64,000 nt of DNA from Adenanthera pavonina (GCA_026686845.1 JAIVEN010000028.1:2371001-2435000), one strand, 5' to 3'; numbered from the stretch's first letter, positions 36,708-48,179 are shown. Numbers and translations: made by a program. The notes: a model not told the origin generated them from the sequence alone.

Positions 36708-37782
36708 ATGGAAGTTGAACAAGAGAATGCCTCAACTGGAGTCAAGCATGTGTGGACCACACATGAGGACGCTTGACTTATGAACTATTTGGTTCAACTG
36801 AAGATTGAAGGCAAGTTTAATGCTGACAATGGATTCAAGGAAGGTAACTATGCAAAGCTAGAGAATATGTTAAAAGAAAAATCTTCAAGATGTGGATTGA
36901 AAGCGTTCCCCTACATCCAGAACAGGTTGAGGACATTAAAAAAGTCTTAGCAAATTGTGTATGATATGGTTTATGGGTCCAATACATCTTGATTTGGTTG
37001 GGACCCCAATAGACAAGTGGTCACTATGGAAGATCTCGTTTGGGATGCATATATTAAGGTAACTTAGCTAATCATAATGAAATAATGGTTTTAGTATGAG
37101 ATTTTATTTTTAGTTCGGTGATCTATAAATTCATATAAGTTCCCATGTCATTTATTATTTTCTTGACTGATTAAGTTAATAAATATTCTATATATTTCAT
37201 CTCAATAATTAGCTATGGGAAGCTGTTATATTAAATCTATCATTTTTTTAGATTAAGAAGCAAGTTGGGAACTTTTGAAACAAGCATCTGCCACACTTTG
37301 AGAAGATGACATTTGTGTGGGGCAAAGATCGTGCCACTGGTAGGAATGCACAACTTCCTACTGAAGTTGTTGATGAGGTCAATGTTGAAATTGAAACTAA
37401 GCAAGCACAAGATGACATACTAGCTAAAGAAGTTGACAATATTGTAGGTGCATCTGTGCTGCCACCTGAAGCCCAATCAACTGCTAAAAGAAGGTGAAAA
37501 AATATTCGTGATGCAGCTGATGTGTTAGCAGTTGCCATGAATAATTTATTTGACAAGTTGGAACATGGAATGGTTAAAGTAGCAGAGACCATATACACCG
37601 CATTTAGAAATATACAACAAGAATCAAGGAGGATTGACTTTGGTCGTGATTTATACAAGGAATTATTGAAGATTGATGGCTTGATCGTGCGAGAGATGAA
37701 CAAGGCTAATGTTGTGCTCGTAGGAAATGAAATTCTAATGTATGGGATCCCTGATGTTCTTGATGAACTCAAGGCTCAGTAA
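36708..37782 (+). pseudogene. Harbinger Myb/SANT-like partner protein, broken
   Basis: Start ATG 36708, then a Myb/SANT-like domain: VWTTHEDA, then after a TGA stop a region with NYLVQLKIEGKF, NGFKEGNYAKLE and KAFPYIQNRLRTLKK, and a block resembling the GFGWDP..VTM motif of plant Myb-DNA-bind_3 proteins. A probable intron covers about 37060-37252. The C-terminal half (37306-37782) is a helical region with one TGA at 37495-37497 and an open end. At least four stops are visible, mostly TGA or TAG. In Harbinger elements this second protein binds DNA and helps import or position the nuclease. Confidence 0.8.
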
Positions 37783-38923
37783 ATTTGTGATCTAATATAA
37801 TTGTTGAATTGCTGTTATGGATTATATTGGAACTTGAAATGGGTATTATGTTGTGTAATGTAATAGTTTAAGATTTAAATGAAGTGTGCCAATTAAGTTA
37901 CTAGTGAAATAGGCACATTGCCTTCACTATGATATATTTTTTAGCAAGTGAAGATGTATTTCTTGTGTAATTATACTGTTGTACAGCACTAATTTGAAGC
38001 TATAAGTTAACTCTACGCTCTTAATTAAGAAAGCTAAAATAGTTAGTTAAATTTGGATATTTTACCTTCACTTAAGTATATTTTTTGGCAAGTGAAGGTG
38101 TTATATTTTGTGTAGGTTTACTACTCAAATCTAAAGATGCTATAAGTTTGCTATTATAGGTCAAATTTGATGTAATGTCAATGTCATGACTCATGACAGC
38201 TTTGTATAGATACTTTGCATATTTGAATGACAAGCTCATGTGTTTCAAAATTATTCGATGACTTTTGACTTCTATATTTATTTGTTTCCTATGGTTAAAA
38301 GATTCCTGATGCTTCAACTTTGATTATTGTAATAATTTGGAAGTTCATATTTGACTATTGAGTTTTAGACATTCAGCTATACGCCTATATCTAAGGAAAT
38401 AGGTTTTAGGAAAACCTGATAAAAAAGTAAGGATTCGTTTTCCTTTATGAGCAGGTCTCTCATACATTTGAGGGACATCATCACCATTGTTATTGGGTGA
38501 ACATGTGTCTTGTTTGTGGCTGAAGGTTCAGTAAATGATGGAACATCTGCTTTGCCACTAAAACTGTTAAGCTGAAGGTGTATTATTTTATTTGAATAAC
38601 TTTGTGATTCTTTTCAAACAATAGTTTTGAAATGTTAGCCACTAAAACTATTGAGCAGCAAGTTTCTCGTACGCTTCAGGGACATCATTACCATTTTTAT
38701 TAGTTAAACCTCTGTATCTTGTTTGTAACTGAACGTTCAATAAATGATGGAACATGTACATTAGTTACATACATTTGTGAATGATATTTAACTAGGGTGT
38801 GCTGCCATGTATCTAGCCTTACCAACTAACAAATGTTCATGTAAACTTGTTTTTCATTTTCTTTTATTTGCTTACTAGAACATCTAAAGTTCTTATAATT
38901 TATTGCCTTTTTAACTGCCTCTA
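37783..38923. repeat. Harbinger interior with two duplicated blocks
   Basis: Non-coding. About 37920-37970 and 38062-38115 share CCTTCACT..ATATTTTTT(A/G)GCAAGTGAAG. About 38453-38553 and 38660-38760 share a roughly 95-bp block with GGGACATCAT(C/T)ACCATT and AATAAATGATGGAACAT-like words. The duplications are tandem-like and about 145 and 207 bp apart. Confidence 0.6.
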
Positions 38924-39237
38924 CAAAATACTAGGGAGGTTGCCTTTGCCGTCAGGAAATTGCCCTTGGCGAAGGCTAAGAGGTACTTGGAGGATGTTCT
39001 GGCACACAAGCAAGCCATCCCATTGCAAAGGTTTTGTGGTCGAGTTGGGAGGACAGCCTAGGCTAAGAATAGACATTGCAACGAGCAAGGGCGCTGGCTT
39101 GTCAAATCAACTAAATTCATTCTAGACTTGCTTAAGAATGCTAAGAGTAATGTTGAAGTATGGCTTATTATTATTTCTTGATGCTTCCATTTTATGCCAA
39201 ATATTCACCACATTTTAAACTGCTTGCTTCCTTTTAG
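38924..39237 (+). pseudogene. Captured fragment of ribosomal protein uL22 (RPL17), one exon plus intron
   Basis: 78 codons at 38924-39157 follow plant cytosolic RPL17 (uL22) closely, starting QNTREVAFAVRKLPL and continuing KAKRYLEDVLAHKQAIP, then, past one TAG stop at about 39060, AKNRHCNEQGRW and KFILDLLKNAKSNVE. A GT donor (39158) and an AG acceptor (39236-39237) with an 80-bp intron follow, then VKG, the residues expected next. After that the match ends. The intact intron argues for capture at the DNA level rather than by retroposition. uL22 lines the exit tunnel of the large ribosomal subunit. This fragment lacks the N-terminus and C-terminus. Confidence 0.8.
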
Positions 39238-39738
39238 GTCAAAGGGGTTCTTTTCACTGATGTCCATCACACAAAAATGGAGTTGCCTTGTTAAGGTTGT
39301 AGCAAAATACTTTCTGACTATCTCACAAACTCAGCAGGTGGTTAAAAAAAAGGCAACTTTCCAAATTCATAAAATTATGATGTCAAGTTTACAAGTTTGC
39401 AAAAGCAAGAGGTAACAAGAAAACTCAATGGATTTCCAATTTGTTTTTTATACTTCTTTAATTTTTTGAAGCATTAGTAAGTAATAAAGCAAGCCATAAG
39501 CCAAAAGGAAATATATTACAAGTCACAGGCCAACATGCTGTAGGCACATACTTGCATTATATTAACTTTACATGTACACAAAAGATTTGACTAGCAGTGT
39601 CAAAATAGAGTTGTTAAAGTACTGCTATACACACAACATAAATATTGCAACATTGTTATTACATTTGACTTGTATTGCCAAAATAAACAATAATACTGCT
39701 TATACACAAAAGATTTGTAGAGCTCTAATATTAACAGT
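39238..39738. other. Harbinger interior after the captured fragment
   Basis: Immediately after the intron acceptor a short frame of about 17 codons precedes a stop and does not match RPL17, so the source homology ends within a few codons. The rest is AT-rich, with no further domain recognised. Confidence 0.4.
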
Positions 39739-40098
39739 TTAGTCTTTGAACAAGATCTTCATTCTACTGACAATTTTCTCTAGGCTAGCAACTCTTCCTT
39801 TCAAATTATCAATGTCCATTCTAAGTGGTTCCACCTTAAGCTTTCTTACCCTCTCAGTAAGCTTCAACTCCGGTTCCAACTCCCCCTCACAATTGTGATC
39901 TTCTACTTCTGCATTTTCTGGATAAATCTAATCAAAATAATTGCACCTATTTGTTGCACATATTGCATAAAACTTGCTCGGATTCTTATCAGACTCTGAA
40001 ATTGCAATGCTTGCTCTTTGGTTACAAAAACAATTCCTATTTTGATATCTCAAGTCTCTTATCCCCCTATTATGCCTAACACTTGAAGAAAAGACCAT
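39739..40098 (-). pseudogene. Small GRF-type zinc-finger and coiled-coil protein with one stop
   Basis: A 120-codon minus-strand frame from ATG 40098 to TAA 39739, broken only by one TAG where this family usually has Trp (after RCNYFD). The N-terminal half has a GRF-like zinc finger: CFCNQ, then NPSKFYAIC and a final Cys in RCNYFD. The C-terminal half is an acidic, then heptad-like segment (ELEPELKLTERVRKLKVEPL to ASLEKIVSRM), a likely coiled coil. Small plant proteins with this layout are common, often near transposons. It lies inside the Harbinger element, opposite to the transposase genes. Function unknown. Confidence 0.65.
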
Positions 40099-41804
40099 TC
40101 AACCTGAAAAATGGAAATGTGACTCAAGTCACCATAATTGAAATCATAACATCATTCAAGATTCAATTACGTGCTTCTGCAAAACATGACAAGTAAATTT
40201 CATAAGTAACACTAATTGCTCTGTTCCAATGTATAATTGGACATCTTGCAAACAACAGCAAACTGATGATTGAGAACAGCCAGAACACATATTCAACATC
40301 TTTATATTGGAGAAATTATTAATCAACCAGATGATTATCTCTTAATATGCAGTTTAGTCCATCTTAAGTTGTGAATAATTCTTCATGCACTAGAGAAAAC
40401 ACACACACACAAGTTCTGTGATAAAATGTGGCTAGAGTGAACCTGTTGAGGGAAACAGGATGTGATCTTGGAAACTGCAAAGATCCCCATCCCTAAGATT
40501 AGTCAAAAATTATTTGAGAAAGCTCAAGTTAATCACAATAGATATAATAAGAAAACTAGGTAGTGGAGCAAAAAGAGAAGCATTTCATGGTCTAAAATTC
40601 TGCATGAAATATTAAAATCACCAAGAAATATAAAATTCTAGGTCTAATAACTATTATTTTCTAAAACTAAATTCAGGTATTGTCAAGGTGCAGAAAATGA
40701 CAATGGAAAGAATGCCAAGAGAACCAAAAGCTACAAGCAATGGAACACAACCAAAATTCAAAAATGGCTTTATCTGTTCATTCCCAACTAACTATCATAT
40801 TTTCTTCTTTTCATTAACTGGTTAGAAAGTTTTATTAAAAAGGAACTCCTTTATGTAAAAGAGTTTAAAGATTTACTTCATTCAATAAGTTGTGTAATGA
40901 AAATATTAATAACTAATTTTTATCTACCAGATTTATTGATAATTAATCATATACCATTACTAGTGTCAGTCATGAGAAAAACACAATAGTTATCTAAAAA
41001 ATTAAAACAAGTAAGGAAAAATCATAAAACCCCCAAATATGAAGTTAGAAACACCAAAGATCCAAAAACATAAACATGATTAACATAGTTTCCTTAGTAA
41101 TATGGCATGACCACCATTCACACATAATTACCCAAAGTATGTCATATCATATATATGAATCTTGAACATAAACAAAATTCATAAGATGCTTCTAGTGCCC
41201 ATCCTTTCACCTAACTTAAGCAGTTGGTAGCATTCTACTCGCATTGTATGCATTTGATTTGAAGGTATAGGATCTCACACAACTACATGATGACTAAAAA
41301 TGAAAAGGGCTGGGCAACATCTTAAAATGGAAAAGGAAAAGGAATGGGTGGAATGCTTTCTTCATAGACAACTTGGAAAGAAAATCCAAAATTCAACAAA
41401 AAAAAAAGAATGAACCACTAACTTAGCTAATTGGTTGAGTAGAGAATGATGACGATGGCAACCTAAGGCAATGAAGGTGATGGCGATCCATAACAGCGAC
41501 AATGATGGCAAGAAATTCCACCAATGTTGTGAGGTTAGTATCTCCCATGCTGGGCCACAGCTGATAAACGTCTACTTAAATGTCGAATGAAAGAGGGTAA
41601 AATGGGGGATGAATTTTGGTTTTTAATTAGTGGCAATTTTGTCTTGTCCATCATTATTCCATCCCATTACATGGTATACCAAACAAATTTTCAAGTGTAA
41701 TGTCCCTTTTAATCATATTATACCAAACAAACTCAAATATATTTTATCTACATCCCTTTCCATTAAATCTCCTAACCCCCTTTGTAATCAAACCAAACAT
41801 ACTT
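40099..41804. other. Right part of the Harbinger element
   Basis: AT-rich, non-coding. 41440-41570 is a less AT-rich patch that could be a minus-strand 5' leader for the zinc-finger ORF. The last 190 bp hold ACCAAACAAA and TTACA words shared in inverted sense with the left end. Confidence 0.45.
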
Positions 41805-41807
41805 TAA

Positions 41808-44800
41808 GGATATTCTTTCAAGTAGTCTATCTTTGCATCTTAGTTGACTTTGGAATAGTTAAGAAGTTGTCAAAAGAGATTGTGCTCTCTTGTTCGAGTG
41901 GCATAACTCCAGTTCTTGTTATGTTTGTCTTTGTCTTATTCTTCTTGCCTTTAGATGTGGGTTGGTTGTTTTTATGGCTTTTATTGGTCTGTCCTAAACC
42001 TTAAAGTTCTATTTTCATTTTAGTTTTGAATGAAGTTTCTCTGTTGATAAGATCATGAAACCATATCTCACAATCAATTGGAATTTTATTGTTAATATAT
42101 GAGAAATTTTTTAATGGGTAATCTCTTACAGCATCCTTTGAATGTGGGATCTATTCTAATTCTAGAGTTTTTGAAACTCAATTTACTTAAATTTTTAATT
42201 CAGCACAAATTTTATATTTGATAATAATTTTCATAATTTTTATATTTGATATTAATATTAATTAAATTAACTTTCTATAACTATGGACTTATACTTAAAA
42301 GAGCATAATATATAAAATATAATTATAAATGAGATCCACTTTTCTCATGATATATATTGTATTTTAATTTTTCTTTAAATATATAAGGTGCAATTCTTAC
42401 TATAATAACAAAATATTCAAACTCATACATGATATAAAACTATAAATTCTAAGAAACCAATGACATTTTCATTGCTTCATTTTAATCATGGTTTTTACTG
42501 GTTCTAAGTAGAGACAGTCAAAATCTATAACCAGACTGGACCTGGCATCGGTTTCCAGTCTGATCGATCAAATTGACGCATCCGATCCCTTTTTTGTTCC
42601 TTGCTTATAACACAATTTTATTTTTTTAAAGATAAAATTGACTTTTACAAACAATAACAAAATTGTACTAACGAGCTTCCCAAATAAGGTTTAACAATAG
42701 TTTGATTGAGATTAGTTGGAGCTCCAAATGGTGACTAAATACCAAACAATTATTACATTGAAAAAAAAGAAATTAACTCTTTATATATATTATTCACAAT
42801 GAGATCTTATTTTATTACTTTCTTAAATATTCTTTTTAGTCTCCTTCTACATCTCCTCATAGGACTAAAAACTTTTCTAACTAGCATTGTGAGTGAACTT
42901 CTTTGCTTACTAAATCCAAATCGTTATTGCAATAGAAAAATTCAAATTCTAAATGGAACTGCAATAAAGTTTTGCAATCAAAATCTATAGACATTCCCAA
43001 AGATATCATATGATTCACAACTTTTTTTCCCTTTTCTTATATTAGAAAGTTTGAAACTTGAACAGTTTGTTCCTGAATTAAGCGGTTGATATTACTTAAT
43101 TGCTTGGACCATTGAGTTTAAGTATGACATAAACTACCCGAAATAATGAGTAATTGTACGGTTGAAATTTCTGGGCTTTCTTCTTTTCAATTTCATTTTT
43201 CTAGGAAGGTCAATGGATTGATTAGATTATTTCACCATTGTCTGGTTCTATTTTTTATTGAACTTACGACTTTTTCATACTTGACATGTTTTAGAACATC
43301 AATGTATTTTAATTATTAGTTAAAGAAAGCATCAATATTGATAAAAAAATATGTAATAATTAATCTGTTCACAAAGTATTTTTATTGTGATTCATTCTTC
43401 ATATATGTGTAATGTATGAAAAATGTGTTTAGTTTGTAGTTCCTATAAATTAAATCATTTAATTTAATCAGATAACTGGTCAATTAATTTGTATAACTAG
43501 CAGGCTTTGATAATTGGTCAATTAATTTGATAAGTTCATGTTAAATTTAAATTTGAATTACTGAATTGTTGAAAAAAATTAATTCAAAATAAATTTAGGA
43601 GATCAATAAAAAATTAAAAATGTAAACATTACATTACACAAATTTCATTGAACTAGAAAAATATTCCTCGAATGTGAGGATATCAAATTTTATACATACA
43701 GCCCGACCATAGAATCTATATATACAGTCCAATCCATTATATTTTATTAAAATATATTGATTTTATTGAAATTATACAATTATATGATTTTTTATTGTTT
43801 TTAAAATATACATTATAATTTAACTTCAAATCCTAAATCTTAAGTTTTTTGTGGAAAAAAAACCTTAAATACTTTTGCTTAATACTAGTACTGATTGGGT
43901 TAAGTGGTAAATTACTTAATATCTTTTAGGGTATGTTTGGGAGTTGAGGACAGAATGGAATGAAATAATTATTAATGAAATGATGTGGAATGGAATTGAG
44001 TGGGGTGGAACGGAACATAATGTTCCATTGTTTATTAGTTTTTTAGAGGGAAGAAATGACTTTGTTTGACCATTATTTGAGAATTATTATAAAATGAATG
44101 AAATGAAATAGATTATATCATTTTTGTTCCAATATTACTCATATAAATTACTTTAAATAAAAGAACTAATGTCTAATGGCTATTAGTTTAAGAAAAACTA
44201 AATTTATTTTAAGTTATAATCAAATATTTATCCCAACAAAAAAAATCAACTATCAAGTGAAATTGTAAACAAATATTAATTAAAAGATGAAACAACTTGA
44301 GTTGAAAAGATAAACAAGATTATGCATAAAATAGATATGAGGAAAAAAATATACATTGATATAGTAAGGAGAATAGGAAGTAAATATGATGAAATGGAGA
44401 GAGTGAAAGGAAAGAGGTTGATGTGTGAATAAGAGGGTAACAAGAGATGTAATATATGTTTTCATAGATATAGGGATAATTTTATAATTATGATATGAAC
44501 CTCAATCATTCTATCCTTGACCTCCAATTTGAAAGGATAGAAAAAATTAAATTTATAATGACTAAAGATAACTTGGACAATCATTATTTGTCATCTTATC
44601 CCTTTATAAAAAACTCTTCCAAATAATGGCTAAAGTCTATTAGTTATCTCACTCCATTCTATTTTATCTAAAATAATACTCTTAAATATATACTTGAGTA
44701 AAGTCTTGAGTTTGAATGCCTTTGTGCACGAAAAAAAAAAAAACTATGCTGAAAAGTTCACATAAAATTGGAACTTTTTTTTAGGCCACCACATAAAAAT

Positions 44801-45132
44801 GGAACTTGATTTGTTTTTTTTAATGATGTCAATTTGGTTTAGTTTTTAGTCACTTTCAATCAATTTAGATTAGTTTAGATCAAGTATGAATGATTTTTTT
44901 TATACATTATTAATTTTTTTCTTTTAATCTTCATTGTTACTGAACCAAAGTGCCCAATTTTCGCTACTTTAAAAATCAAATCACACCTCAATGATAAAGA
45001 GATATAAATCTTATAGAACATACGTAATTAAATTAAATATGTAAAATTGGACATCTAGGAGATATAAATCTTCTATAAGAAATTATTTTAGCAAACATTA
45101 AATTATACTAGTATTGTTTTCAGTGCTATATA
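41808..45132. other. Intergenic spacer, no gene recognised
   Basis: AT-rich. Short ORFs (for example 42799-42990 and the antisense frame at 44280-44465) have no recognisable domain. 43925-44690 has a loose inverted similarity between its ends (GTATGTTTGGGAGTTG versus CTCTTCCAAATAATGG) and could be a decayed terminal-inverted-repeat element. I could not find a target duplication. Confidence 0.4.
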
Positions 45133-45396
45133 CTCCCTCTGGTCCTATATATAAGACCATTTTAACCGAATCACGCGAATTAAGAAAGGGAGTTAAAACT
45201 AATTAACTATCTCGATTTCTCCGAAAATTTCAACATTTTTTCAAAATTACCCTTATTTAATCTCTCTCTCTTTCTCTTTGAATACATTAAATAGGGGCAT
45301 TTTTTTGGAAATACATAATAAATACTACCTCGTATATTGTAAAGGATCTTATATTTAGGATCAAGGCAAAATGTCCTATATATAGGACCGGGGGAG
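45133..45396. mobile_element. Stowaway-like MITE, family A copy 2
   Basis: CTCCCTCTGGTCCTATATAT at the left and ATATATAGGACCGGGGGAG at the right are inverted repeats, flanked by TA. The interior matches 15897-16203. 264 bp, non-coding. Confidence 0.88.
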
Positions 45397-45398
45397 TA

Positions 45399-46309
45399 TA
45401 AAGTTTAAAATATGCTTATTACTATTCACAAGTCAAATAATTTTCAACAAATATAGATATAAATATAAATTAAGGGTATAGGTATAAAAAAAAATAATGA
45501 ATACACTATATAAGCTCTAAAATATCTTATATTTTAAACTAATATTATTTTTAAAATATACTCTATATTTATAACTGGAGTCAGCATTTTATAAATGAAA
45601 AATTAATAAGAAAAAAAAGTAAAGATGTTGCTCGATTAATGATATGACGGGAAAACAATGGATGATGACAATGATTAGTGGGTGCGCAGCGCACAACACA
45701 CAAAAAATGAAGCAATCATGGAAGAAGCAATACCCTCCCCTGGCGTTTTAAATTCAAATATGCTTTTCATGTGGATTTTGGAATTTATAATTATAATTAC
45801 ATCCATCTGGTCCATTCCCCTCGTTTTTTTCCCCTTAAATTTTTATATGTGAAAATAGGGTTCAACGTGCCTATCATTAACCACGACGGCACCACGTGCT
45901 CCTGCTGGTAGATTACGGTATCCCACATCCGTTAACGACCAACTACTTTTGCTAACTGTCATCCACTATCCCCCCTTCTAACCTCTTTGGACAGTTAACC
46001 ATAGATTTTTTACCTTAGTTCATCAGACTTGTCTCCTTCATATTATATTTTATATTAGTTACATTCTAAAATAATTTTATAATTTTAAATATAATTTAAT
46101 TCATAAAATTTTATAAAGTATTAATTATTTTATTTTAAAAATATCCTTCTTAAAAATTATTTTTATGAAACATTAATTACTTTAGAAAGTACAATATCCT
46201 ATTAAATTTATGATATTAATTAGGGTTAAAGATGAAAATTAAAATGATTTTAAAAAATTTTTTACGCAACTTTTATTAATTCTGTTGAAGTAGTTAAAAA
46301 TGACTTATA
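45399..46309. other. Intergenic spacer with a GC-richer patch
   Basis: No gene. 45860-45975 is less AT-rich and includes ACCACGTGCTCC (G-box core) and ATCCGTTAACGACC. It is possibly a regulatory fragment, with no associated gene. Confidence 0.4.
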
Positions 46310-46510
46310 TTTCCTCCATTCCATTTTATTTGTTATTTTAGAGAATTTTTAAATATTTTAATTTATTTTTTCTTTTATAAATCATTTTTTAGTATTTAAT
46401 TAAAAAATATTTTAGTAAAATATCATTAAATTTTACTATAATCTAGGTAATTTAATAATTTTATTAGTCAGTATAAAACATTTTAAAACAATAATGGAAT
46501 GGAGGGAGCA
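46310..46510. mobile_element. Small MITE with TTCCTCCATTCC ends
   Basis: The left TTCCTCCATTCCATTTTA and the reverse complement of the right CTCCCTCCATTCCATTAT are inverted repeats, giving a roughly 200-bp element. Target duplication not clear. Confidence 0.65.
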
Positions 46511-46851
46511 TTGAGGATTGGATGGAGTAATTGACTAAAAGGAAGTAAGAAATTACTTGAGTATTATATATTTTTATTTGACTTTTAAATCAAACTATTT
46601 ACCACTTGTAAATACATTATTTGTTGTAAATTTTATATTTTATATTAAAATATACAATAATTCAGTTTTAAAACAATAATGGAATTGAGGGAGTATTAAG
46701 GATTGGATGGAATAATTGGCTAAAAGTAACTAAGAAATTATTTGAGTGTTGTACATTTTTATTTTATTTTTTAAATCAAACTATTTACCACTTGTAAATA
46801 CATTATTTATTGTAAATTTTATATTTTATATTAAAATATACAATAATTCAG
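46481..46851. repeat. Tandem duplication, two units of about 185 bp
   Basis: Unit 1 is 46481-46665, unit 2 is 46666-46851. Both run from TTTTAAAACAATAATGGAAT through ACTATTTACCACTTGTAAAT to CAATAATTCAG. The unit includes the right end of the preceding MITE and its flank, so the duplication happened after the MITE inserted. Confidence 0.9.
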
Positions 46852-47185
46852 AACCAGAAAATAAATTACACAAACAAGTACCCTACATACCATGAAAGCT
46901 GCCTGCATGGACAAATAAGTAAACTAATAATTGACCGTGTATCATGAATAAAGTAAAAAAAAAAAATCAATGACGGTGAAAGTCACCTATATTTTTTATA
47001 TTTTTGTTCTATAAAAATTAACTTTTCGAGAACGACACAGGCGCACCGCGCACGTGACGCGCGGACAGATCTGTCAGCGGATAGCTGGGCCTGGCATGGG
47101 AGTCACGATCCTAGCACGTGGCGATGGATCATCGCATTCTGTTTCATTTATATTATGCGAAAGTGACGAACAGCGACCCAGCAAC
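46852..47185. promoter_or_regulatory. Spacer with a second isolated GC-rich island
   Basis: 47030-47130 is strongly GC-rich and includes GCGCACGTGACGCGCG, a perfect 12-bp palindrome GACAGATCTGTC (47064-47075) and GCACGTGGCGATGG (ABRE-like). No open frame. Regulatory meaning is inference. Confidence 0.35.
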
Positions 47186-47690
47186 AAAGTTTAATACCTA
47201 TACAAGCCCCTAACTTTTTGAAAAACGCAAAACGACTCAGTTTATTTGGTCTTAAAAACGAAATTATCTTTTCCTTGAATTGGACCAAAAGAAATTATCT
47301 TTTTTAAATTGACCCTTTTAGATATGAACTAATTGTAAGTTTCTAAGGTGAAATTATAAATTTTAATGATATAATTGTAAATCATTTTAAATTGAGCTAT
47401 AAATAACATACTTGTTTGTTTAAGAATAATTTATAAATACCTAAAAACTAATTGTAATTTCTAAAAAATAATTGTCAATTTAAAAAATATAATTATGAAT
47501 TTCCAACATTGGCTTATAAATATTCAAAAATCACTTGTGAAATACCTAAAAATTGGTTGTAAATTTTTTAGATAAAATTGTATACTAGGTACAATTCGAA
47601 AAAGATAATTTTGAGTTTTAAATCTAAAGGACCTTATTCATTTTTTTTTAAAAACTTATGGTATTTGTAGGTATTAAATTTTGTACCTTA
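47186..47690. mobile_element. TIR element, about 500 bp
   Basis: The left end ACAAAGTTTAATACCTA and the reverse complement of the right end ACAAAATTTAATACCTA begin arms of about 90 bp that pair with scattered mismatches. The interior repeats short AATTGTAAATTT words. No target duplication was found. Confidence 0.6.
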
Positions 47691-47715
47691 CTTATTGCCC
47701 ATCAATTATAGGAAA

Positions 47716-48170
47716 GGGAAACTTTCATATAAGTGCCAAGATAAGAAATTATTTCTAAAATGATACATGATTTAGTTTAATTCCAGTAACCTACCATGGT
47801 GTGTAATTGCAAATAAGGTTTTTTTTGTTGAAAAGACCAAAATTCCTTTATAATCATTTGTAACTGATTTTCATTGATTTACTATGGATTATTATAAGTT
47901 TGCAATTGACCCTTATTAATTTACAATTGATCATATTTTATTTACAATGAATCATGATTTACTTATAATTTATCCATTTGAGACTAATCTCTATTAATTG
48001 ACACTAGTTGGTTTGCAATTAATTATATTTTATTTGCAATGGGCATTTTGGTCTTTTCAGCATAAAAATTTATTTCCAATTACATATCATGGTAACATTT
48101 TGGAATTAGAACAAATTCATGTGTCATTTTGGAAATAACTTCCTACATTGGTATTTAAATGTAATTTCCC
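47716..48170. mobile_element. Mutator-type MITE with perfect 9-bp target duplication
   Basis: The element starts GGGAAACTTTCA, ends TGTAATTTCCC, and is flanked by TATAGGAAA at 47707-47715 and 48171-48179. Its arms of about 140 bp pair imperfectly (ATTTCTAAAATGATACATGA versus ATTTCCAAAATGACACATGA). A 9-bp duplication is the hallmark of the Mutator superfamily. Non-coding, 455 bp. Confidence 0.9.
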
Positions 48171-48179
48171 TATAGGAAA

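Larger units (their letters stand above)
33913..41804 (+). mobile_element. PIF/Harbinger DNA transposon, 7.9 kb, decayed
   Basis: The two coding relics are the pair that defines plant PIF/Harbinger elements: a DDE nuclease (35288-36422) followed by a Myb/SANT-like protein (36708-37782). I place the ends at CTGCGTGTTTGATTCG on the left and, reading inward from the right, AAGTATGTTTGGTTTG (10 of 16 positions agree), with TAA on each side (33910-33912, 41805-41807), a 3-bp duplication as expected for the superfamily. Subterminal regions on both sides hold repeated ACATTACATG/CATGTAAT and TTTGGT words. Downstream of the Myb gene it carries extra sequence, including a uL22 fragment and a GRF-type zinc-finger ORF. 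Exact ends are less certain than the identity. Confidence 0.8.

Noticed and set aside
37248..37772. 174-codon minus-strand frame
   Set aside because: Antisense to the C-terminal half of the Harbinger Myb-like gene; Ser/Thr-rich shadow.
38847..39125. 92-codon frame as annotated by length
   Set aside because: It is in the wrong frame over the uL22 fragment. The correct frame has one stop but clear family similarity.
43925..44690. Possible Tourist- or hAT-type element
   Set aside because: Only weak inverted similarity at the ends and no target duplication.
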